Source of the DNA: Paenibacillus sp. RC67
Lineage (GTDB): Bacteria; Bacillota; Bacilli; Paenibacillales; NBRC-103111
Assembly: GCF_030020805.1 (NCBI RefSeq)
Contig: NZ_CP125098.1
Location: 6,657,501 to 6,721,500 of the forward strand
Reading direction: 5' to 3'
DNA length: 64,000 bases
In this document: positions 33,980-42,419 of the stretch, piece by piece
Layout of the letters: each line of letters opens with the position of its first letter
Position numbering within the stretch: position 1 is the stretch's first letter
Program-made: the position numbers and the translations under genes
The notes under the pieces: generated by a model
What the model was told of the DNA's origin: nothing
Databases searched by the model: none
The model's input: the letters and a program-made list of their open reading frames with translations, nothing else

Positions 33980-34951
33980 CTAGCCTAGACGTACAGGTAT
34001 TCCCTGCTCAGCGGATTGAAGTGCGGCTACAGCAATCGCCTGTGATTTGACCGCGTCCTCATAGGAGGACAATATACCGCTAGTATCGCCAGTCCTTACG
34101 GCATGAAGAAACGCTTCATGTGCACGAACATAAGGATTGTTTTGATTTTTGTATTCACACACCGTCGTCTTTCCTGTATCTTTGAGGCCTCCGCTCGTCA
34201 GCTCCATAATGCCTTGATCCGTATACAGATGCAGACCTGTCGGACCTCCTACAGGCAGCATGCACGTATTTGAGATTGTAGCTACCGCTCCGCTAGCCAG
34301 CTTGATCGTGACTGTCCCGACATCCGGAGTCGTTACACCCTCTTCCATCGTGTGCATCAAGCGGCTCCCGTAAGCCGCGTATACTTCGATGGCCTCGCCC
34401 ATCACATAGCGCATCAGATCGACGATATGCGTAGTCTGCTCGATGAACTGTCCGCCGGAGCCGTCCTGCTTGCGCCACCAAGCGACACGAGGCATACCGC
34501 CCATCCAATAGCCCAGCCCCATCCCGATCGTACGGTCTGCCAGCGCCGCCAGTGCTCTCTGTGTTGATTCCATATAGCGGAAATGATACCCGACGGACGT
34601 AATGAGCTTTTTCTCCTGAACCGCTTGAAGGATGGACGTTGGCAGCTCCAAATCTAGCCCTACTGGCTTCTCAACGAAAAAGGGAATGCCCCGCTCGATC
34701 AGAGCGCGCTCTACTTCTCCATGAGCCATCGGAGGTACGCAGATGTAAACAGCGTCCAAAGACGTTTCATCCAGCATTCTATGAATGCTATCATAACCTG
34801 TAGCTCCATCCCACTCTGCGGCTAACCGATCCGCCTTCTCCTGGCTCGTCGCACAGAAGGCCCGAACTTGCACTCCATCCATTTTAGCTAACAAGTTACA
34901 GTGAAATTTCGTAAAGCCCCCGGTTCCGACAAATCCGATTTGCAGTGTCAT
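33980..34951 (-). CDS. Gfo/Idh/MocA family oxidoreductase
   Basis: A 323-aa NAD(P)-dependent sugar dehydrogenase-like protein. The dinucleotide motif is IGFVGTGGFTKFHC (residues 4-17). FFVEKPVGLD holds the conserved EKP Lys. GGQFIEQTTHIVDLMRYVMGE holds the His of the active site. GGGGAGGG precedes the ATG. It follows the aldose 1-epimerase-like gene by 53 bases on the same strand, so the two may process one carbohydrate. The substrate is not determinable. Confidence 0.9.
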   Translation of the reverse strand: MTLQIGFVGTGGFTKFHCNLLAKMDGVQVRAFCATSQEKADRLAAEWDGATGYDSIHRMLDETSLDAVYICVPPMAHGEVERALIERGIPFFVEKPVGLDLELPTSILQAVQEKKLITSVGYHFRYMESTQRALAALADRTIGMGLGYWMGGMPRVAWWRKQDGSGGQFIEQTTHIVDLMRYVMGEAIEVYAAYGSRLMHTMEEGVTTPDVGTVTIKLASGAVATISNTCMLPVGGPTGLHLYTDQGIMELTSGGLKDTGKTTVCEYKNQNNPYVRAHEAFLHAVRTGDTSGILSSYEDAVKSQAIAVAALQSAEQGIPVRLG

Positions 34952-35004
34952 CGATTAACCCTCCCCATAGTGGTAAGCGCATTCTATTAAATTATTTGTT
35001 AGAA

Positions 35005-36012
35005 CTAAACGAGCTCAGCAGCCAACCTGGTCCAAGCCGACCAAATCGCACCCGGCTCTAGCAGCTGAAATCCAGTTAATTCCCCCGGCAGAGGCACATT
35101 AGGAGCATTGTTCGTCCAAGTTTGCGGCTCGGGACAAGTAAATCCGCTCTTGCCATCATCGTTCCAAACCGTCCAATGTCCGTATTGCGGATCAACCTCA
35201 TAGATCAAACTCAGGCTCCGTGCGCTGTCCGTCAGTACGGCCCCGTAGAACGGCTTTCCGTTCCGCTCTATGGCTTTACTTGTAAAATGCTTCGCATAGG
35301 GTTTCCCCGTAGGAGCAATTCCTTTCCCCCGCAGTGCCTTATCCGATTCGTCCAAAGGAAGCAGCTTGCCGGTCGAAACGAACAATGGAGTCAGGTCCCA
35401 CTCTTCCCCAACGGAAATGGCGAGGCGGTAGTCCTCCTCCCGTCCATCCTTATGAAACGGAACACGCAGCGCAGTATGAAACCCGACTCCAAGCGGCATC
35501 GGTTCACTGCTATGATTCGTGATTCGCACCTGCTGGTGCAGTCCTTGTTCGGATAACGTATACGTTAGCTCGTATGTAAATTCATGAGGGAAATAAGGGT
35601 ACATCTCGCCGTCCTTACCCATTTCCATGACAAGCACAAGCTCAGCTGCGCCATTCTCAAGCACTTTCTCCGATTGGATTCGCCAAGGCCGCTTGTGCAA
35701 AATACCATGCATGAAATGCTCCCCATCCGAGCTGTTCAGCGGCAAAACATAATCCCGGTATGGCGTCGAGAATTTCCCGTCAATAATACGGTTAGGCGGA
35801 AATAAAGGCGGAAGCCCGTACCGCTGGCTTTTTTGTCTCAGCGTTTCTCCGTTATCCGGCGTGCGAAGAAAGCTAAGGCTGTCGGCAGGTCGGCTGAGCT
35901 CAACCATATTGCTGCCAACGCTGTGCGCAATAACAGCTTGGTATCCTCCCGCATTTAATTGAATCGCAGGCACATCGTCAAAATGAACATGATGAATCGA
36001 AGCTTGGCTCAT
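35005..36012 (-). CDS. Aldose 1-epimerase family protein
   Basis: A 335-aa galactose-mutarotase-fold protein starting MSQASIHHVHF. The ATG at 36012 has AGGAGGG seven bases upstream. Active-site candidates are H in HFMHGILHKRPW and H in LGVGFHTALRVP, and E in FTCPEPQTWTNN. It would interconvert sugar anomers, probably feeding the Gfo/Idh/MocA oxidoreductase downstream. No transporter or regulator gene is adjacent to name the sugar. Confidence 0.85.
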   Translation of the reverse strand: MSQASIHHVHFDDVPAIQLNAGGYQAVIAHSVGSNMVELSRPADSLSFLRTPDNGETLRQKSQRYGLPPLFPPNRIIDGKFSTPYRDYVLPLNSSDGEHFMHGILHKRPWRIQSEKVLENGAAELVLVMEMGKDGEMYPYFPHEFTYELTYTLSEQGLHQQVRITNHSSEPMPLGVGFHTALRVPFHKDGREEDYRLAISVGEEWDLTPLFVSTGKLLPLDESDKALRGKGIAPTGKPYAKHFTSKAIERNGKPFYGAVLTDSARSLSLIYEVDPQYGHWTVWNDDGKSGFTCPEPQTWTNNAPNVPLPGELTGFQLLEPGAIWSAWTRLAAELV

Positions 36013-36154
36013 GAAGAAGCCCTCCTGGAACAATATGTAGTAGTTGATGTAGAGACAAACATCCTGACTTCATTATCCATTAAAAGAGAAGGAAGCGCAA
36101 AAGAGATTTTACAGATTCAAGAAAAATATATGTTATTTATTTCTATTTCATATA

Positions 36155-36214
36155 TTGACACGATATATATCGGATGTTAATATTACCTCATAATCAATAT
36201 ATCAGTTCGATATA
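36155..36214 (+). promoter_or_regulatory. padR promoter with palindromic operators
   Basis: TTGACA (36155-36160) and TAATAT (36178-36183) are 17 bases apart. The spacer contains the perfect palindrome CGATATATATCG (36161-36172). A second inverted pair, TATATC (36198-36203) and GATATA (36209-36214), ends just before the ribosome binding site. Both fit PadR autoregulation. Confidence 0.65.
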
Positions 36215-36226
36215 GGAGTGACTTAC

Positions 36227-36772
36227 ATGACAGGTCAAGACGCAATTTTAGGTTTGCTGATGGGAAGCAGCATGTCCGGGTATGACATTAAACAACAATT
36301 TGAAGAACTGCTTTCGTACTTTTTCGACGCAAGCTTCGGAACGATCTACCCTACCCTGAGCAAGATGGAGAAGGAAGGGCTCATCACCAAGGAAAGCATT
36401 GAACAGCAAGGAAAGCCGAACAAAAACATGTATACGATCACTGAGAAAGGTAAAGAGCAATTCCAACACTATTTGGACAGCAAGCTGCAAAATAACGTGC
36501 TTCGCTCCGATTTCATGGTTCGGATGTTTTTCGGCGAGTTCGCCGAGCCTGCGCTGATCCAAAGCTGGATGGAAGAAGCTATAGCTAGGGAGGAAGCCCA
36601 CCTCGACCGTTTGAATAATGACTACGAACGCTATGGCAAGTATATGACCCCGACACAGGAAATCTGTATTCAAATCGGCATCGCCAGCTCGGAAGGCAAT
36701 TTGAAAATCGTCAGAGACGGATTGACTAGAATAAAGCAAGCGGAGCAAGGCAATCAGCCTACCCCGAACTAA
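36227..36772 (+). CDS. PadR family transcriptional regulator
   Basis: A 181-aa protein with the PadR winged helix (AILGLLMGSSMSGYDIKQQFEE ... FGTIYPTLSKMEKEGLITKES, with wing PNKNMYTITEKG) and a C-terminal dimerisation helix region of the Vir/AphA type. TAGGAG is eight bases before the ATG at 36227. It lies 19 bases upstream of a drug-efflux MFS gene and most likely represses it, relieved by the pump's substrate. Confidence 0.92.
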   Translation: MTGQDAILGLLMGSSMSGYDIKQQFEELLSYFFDASFGTIYPTLSKMEKEGLITKESIEQQGKPNKNMYTITEKGKEQFQHYLDSKLQNNVLRSDFMVRMFFGEFAEPALIQSWMEEAIAREEAHLDRLNNDYERYGKYMTPTQEICIQIGIASSEGNLKIVRDGLTRIKQAEQGNQPTPN

Positions 36773-36791
36773 TAATGAGGAGGAATGATTC

Positions 36792-38312
36792 ATGAGCAGG
36801 CAGCATAATGGATTGATTTTGCTGGCAATGGCACTGGGATTGCTAATGTCAGCGCTCGATAATACGATCACATCGGCCGCAGTCAGCCATATCATCAAAG
36901 ATATCGGTGGCTTTGAGAAGATGAGCTGGGTATTCACTGCTTACATGCTCGCGGCTACCAGCACCATGCTTGTATTCGGCAAAATGTCCGATCTGTTCGG
37001 GCGAAAACGGTTTTACTTGATCGGCATCACTTTCTTTCTGATCGGTTCTGCATTATGCGGTATCTCGCAAAATATGACGCAGTTGATCTGGTTTCGCGCT
37101 ATCCAAGGCATCGGCTCTGGGGCATTAATGCCCATCAGCTTTACGATCATCTATACACTGTTTGCTGATCCGAAGCAAGCCGCTAAGCTGTCCGGCGTGT
37201 TCGCCGCAATCTTCGGTCTGTCGTCTGTCGCCGGTCCACAAATCGGTACACTACTCTCCGAAGCCTGGGGCTGGCGCTGGTGCTTTTACGTCAATGTTCC
37301 GCTTGGTGCCCTGTCTTTCATCACCCTTCTGTTCGCCTTGAAGGAATCCCGCTCCGAACGTCAGCCTAAGATCGATTACCTGGGTACTTTCCTGTTGATC
37401 ATCTCCACCATATCGTTAATGCTGGCACTTGAATGGGGCGGCAAAGACTATGGATGGACATCATGGCCTATCCTTTCATTGTTTGCAGTTGCGGTTGTCG
37501 GAGGTATTTTCTTTGTCCGGACCGAGCTTCGTGCAGAAGAACCAGTGCTGCCATTGAAGCTGTTCCGCAACCGTATGATCACAGGAACCAGCATAGCCTG
37601 CATTTGCCAAGGAGCTATCATGTTCTCCGCGATTACCTACCTGCCTATGTTTTCGGTAGCCGTACTTGGCCAACAAAACTCAAACGGCATTTTGACTCCT
37701 ATGATGTTCTCCTTAATTGTCGGCTCCATCGCTTTTGCTTCGTTCCAAACCGTATTATCGTTCCGTACGCTTATCATCACATCAATGCTATTCGGTGTCG
37801 TTGCCGCCTATTTATTGATGACCGTACCCAACAATGCTTCCAATGGGTACATGATTTTGCTTATGGTGCTGCTCGGCTTCGGAGCCATTGGCCCCTTGAT
37901 GAGCATAGCGCAGAGCGCCGTAGCGTTCAGCGTAGATAAACAATACATCGGGATCAGTTCCTCGATCGTTGGCTTCTGGCGAAACATTGGAGGCGTATTA
38001 GGCGCTACGATTATGGCATCTATCGTCAACAATAACCTATCACATATCATCCAGGACGGAGCACAGGCACACCAGATTCCAGCAGATAAGCTGGATACGC
38101 TGGCTAACCCCGAGCTGCTGATGAGAGCGGGCGCTACGATTCCCCAGGAAATAAAAGATTTCTTGCGCGAGTCGCTGGCAACTTCCATCAATCACGGCTT
38201 CATTCTGGCTCTATGTCTTGCAGTCCTAGGCATCATAGCCGGATTATCCGTTGGCCCCGGCAAGCTGACCAAACCCCAAGCTGCACAGCCAGAAGCAGCC
38301 AAATCGGCTTAG
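36792..38312 (+). CDS. MFS drug efflux transporter, DHA2 family (EmrB/QacA type)
   Basis: A 506-aa protein with about fourteen hydrophobic segments. Motif D1 is MSALDNTITSAAVSHI, motif A is GKMSDLFGRKRFYLIG and motif C is GLSSVAGPQIGTLLSEAWGWRWCFYVN. These define DHA2 proton/drug antiporters. GAGGAGG precedes the ATG. It is probably co-transcribed with and repressed by the PadR regulator directly upstream. The exported compound is not predictable. Confidence 0.92.
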   Translation: MSRQHNGLILLAMALGLLMSALDNTITSAAVSHIIKDIGGFEKMSWVFTAYMLAATSTMLVFGKMSDLFGRKRFYLIGITFFLIGSALCGISQNMTQLIWFRAIQGIGSGALMPISFTIIYTLFADPKQAAKLSGVFAAIFGLSSVAGPQIGTLLSEAWGWRWCFYVNVPLGALSFITLLFALKESRSERQPKIDYLGTFLLIISTISLMLALEWGGKDYGWTSWPILSLFAVAVVGGIFFVRTELRAEEPVLPLKLFRNRMITGTSIACICQGAIMFSAITYLPMFSVAVLGQQNSNGILTPMMFSLIVGSIAFASFQTVLSFRTLIITSMLFGVVAAYLLMTVPNNASNGYMILLMVLLGFGAIGPLMSIAQSAVAFSVDKQYIGISSSIVGFWRNIGGVLGATIMASIVNNNLSHIIQDGAQAHQIPADKLDTLANPELLMRAGATIPQEIKDFLRESLATSINHGFILALCLAVLGIIAGLSVGPGKLTKPQAAQPEAAKSA

Positions 38313-38333
38313 TAATTACTCATACTTCCACAC

Positions 38334-38372
38334 AAAAAAAGGCTCTTCCGTTTTTAATGGGAGAGCCTTCTT
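38334..38372. terminator. Terminator left of the long palindrome
   Basis: GGCTCTTCC and GGGAGAGCC pair. TTTTTTT follows on the minus strand, and only TTCTTATT on the plus strand, so it is stronger for leftward transcription. Confidence 0.7.
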
Positions 38373-38378
38373 ATTGTT

Positions 38379-38562
38379 GAGAAACCTGGTTTCTGGGAAA
38401 TTTGCTATACAGGTAGGTGGGGTATGCCTCGGAGGAGTTTACGACCGCCTTTGAAATCTGTGAATATACCGCTAAATTAATCAAATTCATAGATTTCAAC
38501 AGCGGCCGGAGGGGCATACCCCACCGTTGTATACTAGCATATTTCATATTTTTAGGTTTCTC
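38379..38562. repeat. 184-bp imperfect palindrome
   Basis: Outer arms GAGAAACCT (38379-38387) and AGGTTTCTC (38554-38562), then GCTATACA with TGTATA-CT-AGC, then a perfect 13-bp pair GGTGGGGTATGCC (38416-38428) with GGCATACCCCACC (38513-38525) share one centre near 38470. Inner arms TTGAAATCT with AGATTTCAA and TGAAT with ATTCA are offset by a bulge. It contains no open frame. It may be a fold-back MITE-like element or a structured RNA. Confidence 0.7.
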
Positions 38563-38571
38563 CTTACTCTG

Positions 38572-38609
38572 ACGGCTCCCCCATCCATTGACGGGAGAGC
38601 CGTTTTTTT
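38572..38609 (+). terminator. Terminator right of the long palindrome
   Basis: ACGGCTCCC pairs with GGGAGAGCCGT, followed by TTTTTTT on the plus strand only. It overlaps the stop codon of the convergent amt gene. Confidence 0.7.
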
Positions 38610-39894
38610 AACTCTTAACTAATACACCGGATACTGGTTTGGCTTCCTTCATTTGCTCAGGGTACCCGTAGGTGCCATGCTCGCTCAAGTCGAGACCCAT
38701 CATTTCTTCCTCTTCCGTTACACGAATGCCGATAGTAGCTTTCATTGCGTACAGGATCACATAAGAAACAATGAAAGCAAATGCGCCGCATGCGACAATA
38801 CCTAGTACTTGTACACCCAATTGCTCAAAGCCTCCGCCATATAGCAATCCAGCTTTCCCTACGCCTACTTTCTCCGCCAATTCTGGAGTAGCGAAGAATC
38901 CGTTGGATAAAGTCCCCCATACCCCAGCCGTTCCGTGTGCGGAAAGCGCGTAAATCGGGTCATCGATGCGCAGCTTCTCGAACAGCCTCATGCTTGCAAA
39001 TACGACGATACCTGCAACCAATCCAATAACAATCGCTGCCCATGGCTCAACGAATGCGCAGGATGCGGTAATAGCAACAAGCCCTGCGAGCGCACCGTTC
39101 AGCATTGTGCTGATGTCACTTTTTCCTGTAAACATCCAGGAGATGATCAACGCAGCTACAGCTCCTGCCGCCGCACCCAATTGGGTATTGATCGCGATAT
39201 AACCGAAGAAGCTGCCGTCACCAGCCGTAATCGTGCTTCCCGCATTGAATCCAAACCAACCGATCCACAATAACATAACACCTAAAGTGGTGAACACTTG
39301 GTTGTGGCCTGGAATTTCGTTTGGAGTACCATTTTTGTTATATTTACCGATACGCGGTTTCAGCAGCAAGGTTGCTGCCAGCGCAGCCATAGCACCTGTA
39401 AGATGAACGACAGTGGAACCTGCGAAATCCTGCTTACCATGCTGAGCCAACCAGCCCCCACCCCAAATCCAGTGTGCAATAACGGGATAGACGACCGCTG
39501 AGAACAGCACTGCAAAAATCAAGTAAGCTGACAGCTTCGCCCTCTCTGCAAATCCGCCCCATGCTACCGACATCGATATGGCAGCAAACGAGAGCTGGAA
39601 TACAAACATGACTGTAGGTGCAACATTGCTACCATCCGGCACTTCCATCATGTTGAAGCCGAAATAATCACCCCAACCGATGAGAGCACCGCCTTGCGAA
39701 CCGAAGATAAAAGCATAACCTACCGCCCAGAAAACCAAAGAAACGATCCCTACTGTAAACACGGTTTTGCCAGCAATATGACCGGCATTTTTCATTCGTG
39801 TGGAGCCAGCCTCCAGCATAATAAATCCGCATTGCATGAAAAGCACCAAGATTGCACCCAACATTGTCCATATACCGTTTACGCCTATTTCCAT
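38608..39894 (-). CDS. amt: Ammonium transporter
   Basis: A 428-aa Amt/Mep/Rh channel with about eleven transmembrane helices. Family signatures include MQCGFIMLEAGSTRMKNAGHIAGKT, SVAWGGFAERAKLSAY, DFAGSTVVHLTGAMAALAATLLL and the pore His region HGTAGVWGTLSNGFFA. It conducts ammonium/ammonia under nitrogen limitation. GAGGTTG precedes the ATG. No GlnK gene is adjacent; instead a glutamine amidotransferase gene lies 26 bases upstream on the same strand, behind a GlnR/TnrA-like box. Confidence 0.95.
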   Translation of the reverse strand: MEIGVNGIWTMLGAILVLFMQCGFIMLEAGSTRMKNAGHIAGKTVFTVGIVSLVFWAVGYAFIFGSQGGALIGWGDYFGFNMMEVPDGSNVAPTVMFVFQLSFAAISMSVAWGGFAERAKLSAYLIFAVLFSAVVYPVIAHWIWGGGWLAQHGKQDFAGSTVVHLTGAMAALAATLLLKPRIGKYNKNGTPNEIPGHNQVFTTLGVMLLWIGWFGFNAGSTITAGDGSFFGYIAINTQLGAAAGAVAALIISWMFTGKSDISTMLNGALAGLVAITASCAFVEPWAAIVIGLVAGIVVFASMRLFEKLRIDDPIYALSAHGTAGVWGTLSNGFFATPELAEKVGVGKAGLLYGGGFEQLGVQVLGIVACGAFAFIVSYVILYAMKATIGIRVTEEEEMMGLDLSEHGTYGYPEQMKEAKPVSGVLVKS

Positions 39895-39920
39895 ATCGTC
39901 AACCTCGCTCGCTAGTAAGA

Positions 39921-40598
39921 TTAGTAGTTGCTAAGGATTTGATTCAAGATCGCCTTGGAATCTCTTGTTCGATCTTTTTGCTCGAGTATGTCTCCTGCCT
40001 TCTGAATCCACGGAGCTACCACAAGCTCATGCTGCCATCGTTCCAGCATCGTTGTCATACAGCCTTCCGTAGTTTCCAGATGAAACTGAAGTCCGAGAAC
40101 ATGCTCGCCATAAGCGAATGCTTGCTGCTTGCACGCTTTCGAAGAAGCCAGTGACACCGTCCCTTCCGGGATATCGAAGCAATCCCCGTGCCAATGAAAG
40201 GAATAAAATTCGTCCGGAACTCCCTCTAGTAAAGGATGATTTGTACTATTTCGCATTACCTGATGCCAACCTATCTCTTTATATTGGTTACGGTAAACCT
40301 TTCCCCCTAGTACGTCTGCCAGCATTTGAGCTCCAAGACATATCCCTAACACCTTCTTGCCCCGATCGACGGCTTCCCGGATGAACATCTTTTCGCTCTG
40401 CAGCCAGGGATACTCGCTATCTTGATAGGCGCTCATTGGTCCTCCCAGTATGATTAGCAGATCAAACGAATCAAAGGAAGGAGCATGAAATCCGTTAGGA
40501 GGAAACAGCACTGTCAGTTCAGCCTCATGCTGTCCGGCCCACGAAATAAAAAAGGACGGATCATCGAAGTCAAAATGCTTCAGCAGCAGCACTCTCAT
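39921..40598 (-). CDS. Class I glutamine amidotransferase-like protein
   Basis: A 225-aa free-standing GATase1 domain of the GuaA-like type. The catalytic triad is C87 (GICLGAQML), H173 and E175 (LQFHLETTEG). DLLIILGGPMSAYQDSEYPWL forms the oxyanion region. It may hydrolyse a gamma-glutamyl amide or similar substrate. GGGAGG precedes the ATG. It is the first gene of an operon with amt and likely shares its nitrogen control, consistent with scavenging ammonia. The substrate is unknown. Confidence 0.87.
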   Translation of the reverse strand: MRVLLLKHFDFDDPSFFISWAGQHEAELTVLFPPNGFHAPSFDSFDLLIILGGPMSAYQDSEYPWLQSEKMFIREAVDRGKKVLGICLGAQMLADVLGGKVYRNQYKEIGWHQVMRNSTNHPLLEGVPDEFYSFHWHGDCFDIPEGTVSLASSKACKQQAFAYGEHVLGLQFHLETTEGCMTTMLERWQHELVVAPWIQKAGDILEQKDRTRDSKAILNQILSNY

Positions 40599-40670
40599 GT
40601 AATAAAACCTCCCTTTTTATCTATATACCATAAAGGTCATGAACGTATTTTAACGGAATAACGTCTTATT

Positions 40671-40687
40671 TGTCAACAAAGTTAACA
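40671..40687. promoter_or_regulatory. GlnR/TnrA-type box
   Basis: TGTCAACAAAGTTAACA matches the TGTNA-N7-TNACA consensus exactly. It is 73 bases upstream of the GATase-amt operon start. The flanking 40599-40911 region is very AT-rich and also holds a looser copy, with N8 spacing, near 40754-40771. Confidence 0.65.
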
Positions 40688-40911
40688 CAATATATAAATA
40701 CACAATCTTAATTAACGATAATTAAGTCATATTCTTTCATTTATATTAAAAATATAACACTAATGTAACATTATTTTCACATTTGGCTTTGATTGCAAGT
40801 TTTTGGTATCATGTTGTCATATTAGCGGATGTAGGTTACAATGGTTTCTTTCATGCTTAATATCAAATCTCCATGAGATTTCATAAACTAAAGATCGCGC
40901 AGGTGACTAAA

Positions 40912-41298
40912 ATGATTGAGATCAAAGCTTCCAAACTCAGCGATGGAGAATTTAATAGAGGGGTATTCGCTACATGCGATATTGCTAAAGGCGTACTATT
41001 CCACGAGGCACCGGTCATTCCTTATCCTAATGAGGAGCATGTCCATATAGAAAAGACATTTCTTGCTGATTACGTGTTTGAATACGGGGCTCATCATACC
41101 GCACTCCTTCTGGGATACGGCATGTTGTTTAATCACTCCTACACACCAAATGCCTTTTACGAGTTGAACTTCGATAACCATACGGTTGATTTCTATGCCT
41201 ATACCGATATTAAGGCTGGAGAAGAACTACTGATTAACTATAATGGCGAAGTCGATTGCGACGATCCGCTTTGGTTCGACGATAAGAAAGCCGAGTAA
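40912..41298 (+). CDS. Bacterial SET domain protein
   Basis: A 128-aa protein consisting essentially of a SET domain. It has GVFATCDIAKGVLFHEAPV, the pseudoknot motif NHSYTPNA (74-81) and GEELLINY (103-110), which form the SAM/lysine channel of SET methyltransferases. AGGTGA precedes the ATG at 40912. A pre-SET or zinc region is absent. It is probably a protein-lysine methyltransferase; the target in bacteria is not known. It is transcribed alone and divergent from the GATase-amt operon. Confidence 0.85.
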   Translation: MIEIKASKLSDGEFNRGVFATCDIAKGVLFHEAPVIPYPNEEHVHIEKTFLADYVFEYGAHHTALLLGYGMLFNHSYTPNAFYELNFDNHTVDFYAYTDIKAGEELLINYNGEVDCDDPLWFDDKKAE

Positions 41299-41302
41299 TT
41301 CC

Positions 41303-41461
41303 TCAGACTAGCAAATTAAAATAACCGCGGCAGACCAGCATACAAAAAAAAAGCTGCGACATGTCACGGTTATTTCGCTTTCTATAAATCATACATGCAC
41401 AGCTTATATCCTCATACAGATTTATACTATCCTCCATTCCCTTCCTTTTCAATGTGTACAT
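41303..41461 (-). CDS. Possible 52-aa protein with strong ribosome binding site
   Basis: GAGGAGG lies about nine bases before an ATG at 41461, opening a 53-codon frame starting MYTLKRKGMEDSINLYEDIS. It runs through a hairpin and a T9 run to TGA at 41303-41305 and has no recognised motif. Apart from the ribosome binding site there is little support, and the C-terminal part overlaps the presumed terminator of the SET gene. Confidence 0.25.
   Translation of the reverse strand: MYTLKRKGMEDSINLYEDISCACMIYRKRNNRDMSQLFFCMLVCRGYFNLLV
41319..41375 (+). terminator. Hairpin after the SET gene
   Basis: AAATAACCG (41319-41327) pairs with CGGTTATTT (41367-41375), with inner GCAG/CTGC. The tail TCGCTTTC is only weakly U-rich. 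The loop contains an A9 run. Confidence 0.45.
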
Positions 41462-41500
41462 ATGTACAGCTCCTCCTCTTGCATTAAAATCAACAACGCC

Positions 41501-41539
41501 AAAAAAAGACCTTCACCCTGCCGCAGGCTGAAAGTCTTT
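41501..41539 (-). terminator. Terminator after the 44-aa gene
   Basis: On the minus strand AAAGACTTTCA...CAG pairs with CTG...TGAAGGTCTTT and is followed by TTTTGG, giving a seven-T run with the end of the stem. Confidence 0.75.
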
Positions 41540-41607
41540 ACTTTTCCTATTAAAGATAGTACCGTTTGCATCGCAATCCTTCAGCAATTTATGACACATG
41601 CTTCCAT

Positions 41608-41742
41608 CTAAGCAAGGGATACTTTCTTATCCAGCTCAAGCGGAGTGATGTGCATAAGATGTTTCTTATCACCTGTTTTTATGTACATTAAGAAATAATA
41701 ACGATTGCTGTGTGCTGTGAGATTGGTTTGACCTACCTTCAT
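41608..41742 (-). CDS. Small protein of 44 aa
   Basis: Starts MKVGQTNLTAHSNRYYFLMY and ends LELDKKVSLA. AAAGGAGG is seven bases before the ATG at 41742, and a good terminator follows the stop, so this is probably a real small gene. It is Lys/His/Tyr rich with no transmembrane segment and no recognised family. A longer in-frame start at 41820 lacks a ribosome binding site. Confidence 0.6.
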   Translation of the reverse strand: MKVGQTNLTAHSNRYYFLMYIKTGDKKHLMHITPLELDKKVSLA

Positions 41743-41956
41743 CTGTGTTACCTCCTTTCTTTCCTTCTCTAGTAATCTAGTATTCTCACAATCTTTCGTT
41801 TCTATACAACCTATTAACATTTTTCTACGTTTTCAAAACATCCAGCAGGCATAATTGCGAAAAAGAAGGCTTCATGTCCCCATGTACTGCGCAGTTGAGT
41901 TAGAACATACGTATGAACATGAAGATGGTAAGCTTTATGAAAGGAGCAGATCAGGC

Positions 41957-42412
41957 ATGCATGTCGTTATTGTAGAGAATGAGGCTCTCAAAGAAAAAAT
42001 GGAGGATTTGCTGTATACCGAGATGTGGAAGCCTTACGGATTGGGTAGAGAAATGAGACAAGCGCTCGCCATGTCCGGAGAAGAAGTAAGCTTCGCATGT
42101 CTGGAGGGTGAGGACGTCGTTGGAGCCATGGTATTGATAGTTAACGGTACAACAGCGGAAATACGATTCGCCGCAGTCGCCTCACATGTTCGGAAGAAAG
42201 GGATCGGACGCCGGCTATGGGAAGAAATAGTAACGTACATCACCAAGCACACGAAGATTTCAACGGTCGAGCTGCATTCCAGAAACATAGCGTTCGATTT
42301 TTGGAGCAGCCTCGGATTCAAAGAAGAATCGCCATGGGTAGATCATAAGCTGTATGAGCCGCATGGGATTCGATTTAAAATAATGAAATATAACTTCTCC
42401 ACGCAGCCCTAG
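41957..42412 (+). CDS. GNAT family N-acetyltransferase
   Basis: A 151-aa protein starting MHVVIVENEALKEK. The acetyl-CoA motif is VASHVRKKGIGRRLWEEIVTYI, and VELHSRNIAFDFWSSLGFKEES closes the fold. AAAGGAG precedes the ATG at 41957; the longer frame from 41855 runs through that site and is rejected. Members of this compact class acetylate small amines. The substrate is unknown. It is convergent with another GNAT gene, eight bases away. Confidence 0.85.
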   Translation: MHVVIVENEALKEKMEDLLYTEMWKPYGLGREMRQALAMSGEEVSFACLEGEDVVGAMVLIVNGTTAEIRFAAVASHVRKKGIGRRLWEEIVTYITKHTKISTVELHSRNIAFDFWSSLGFKEESPWVDHKLYEPHGIRFKIMKYNFSTQP

Positions 42413-42419
42413 CCTTCAC

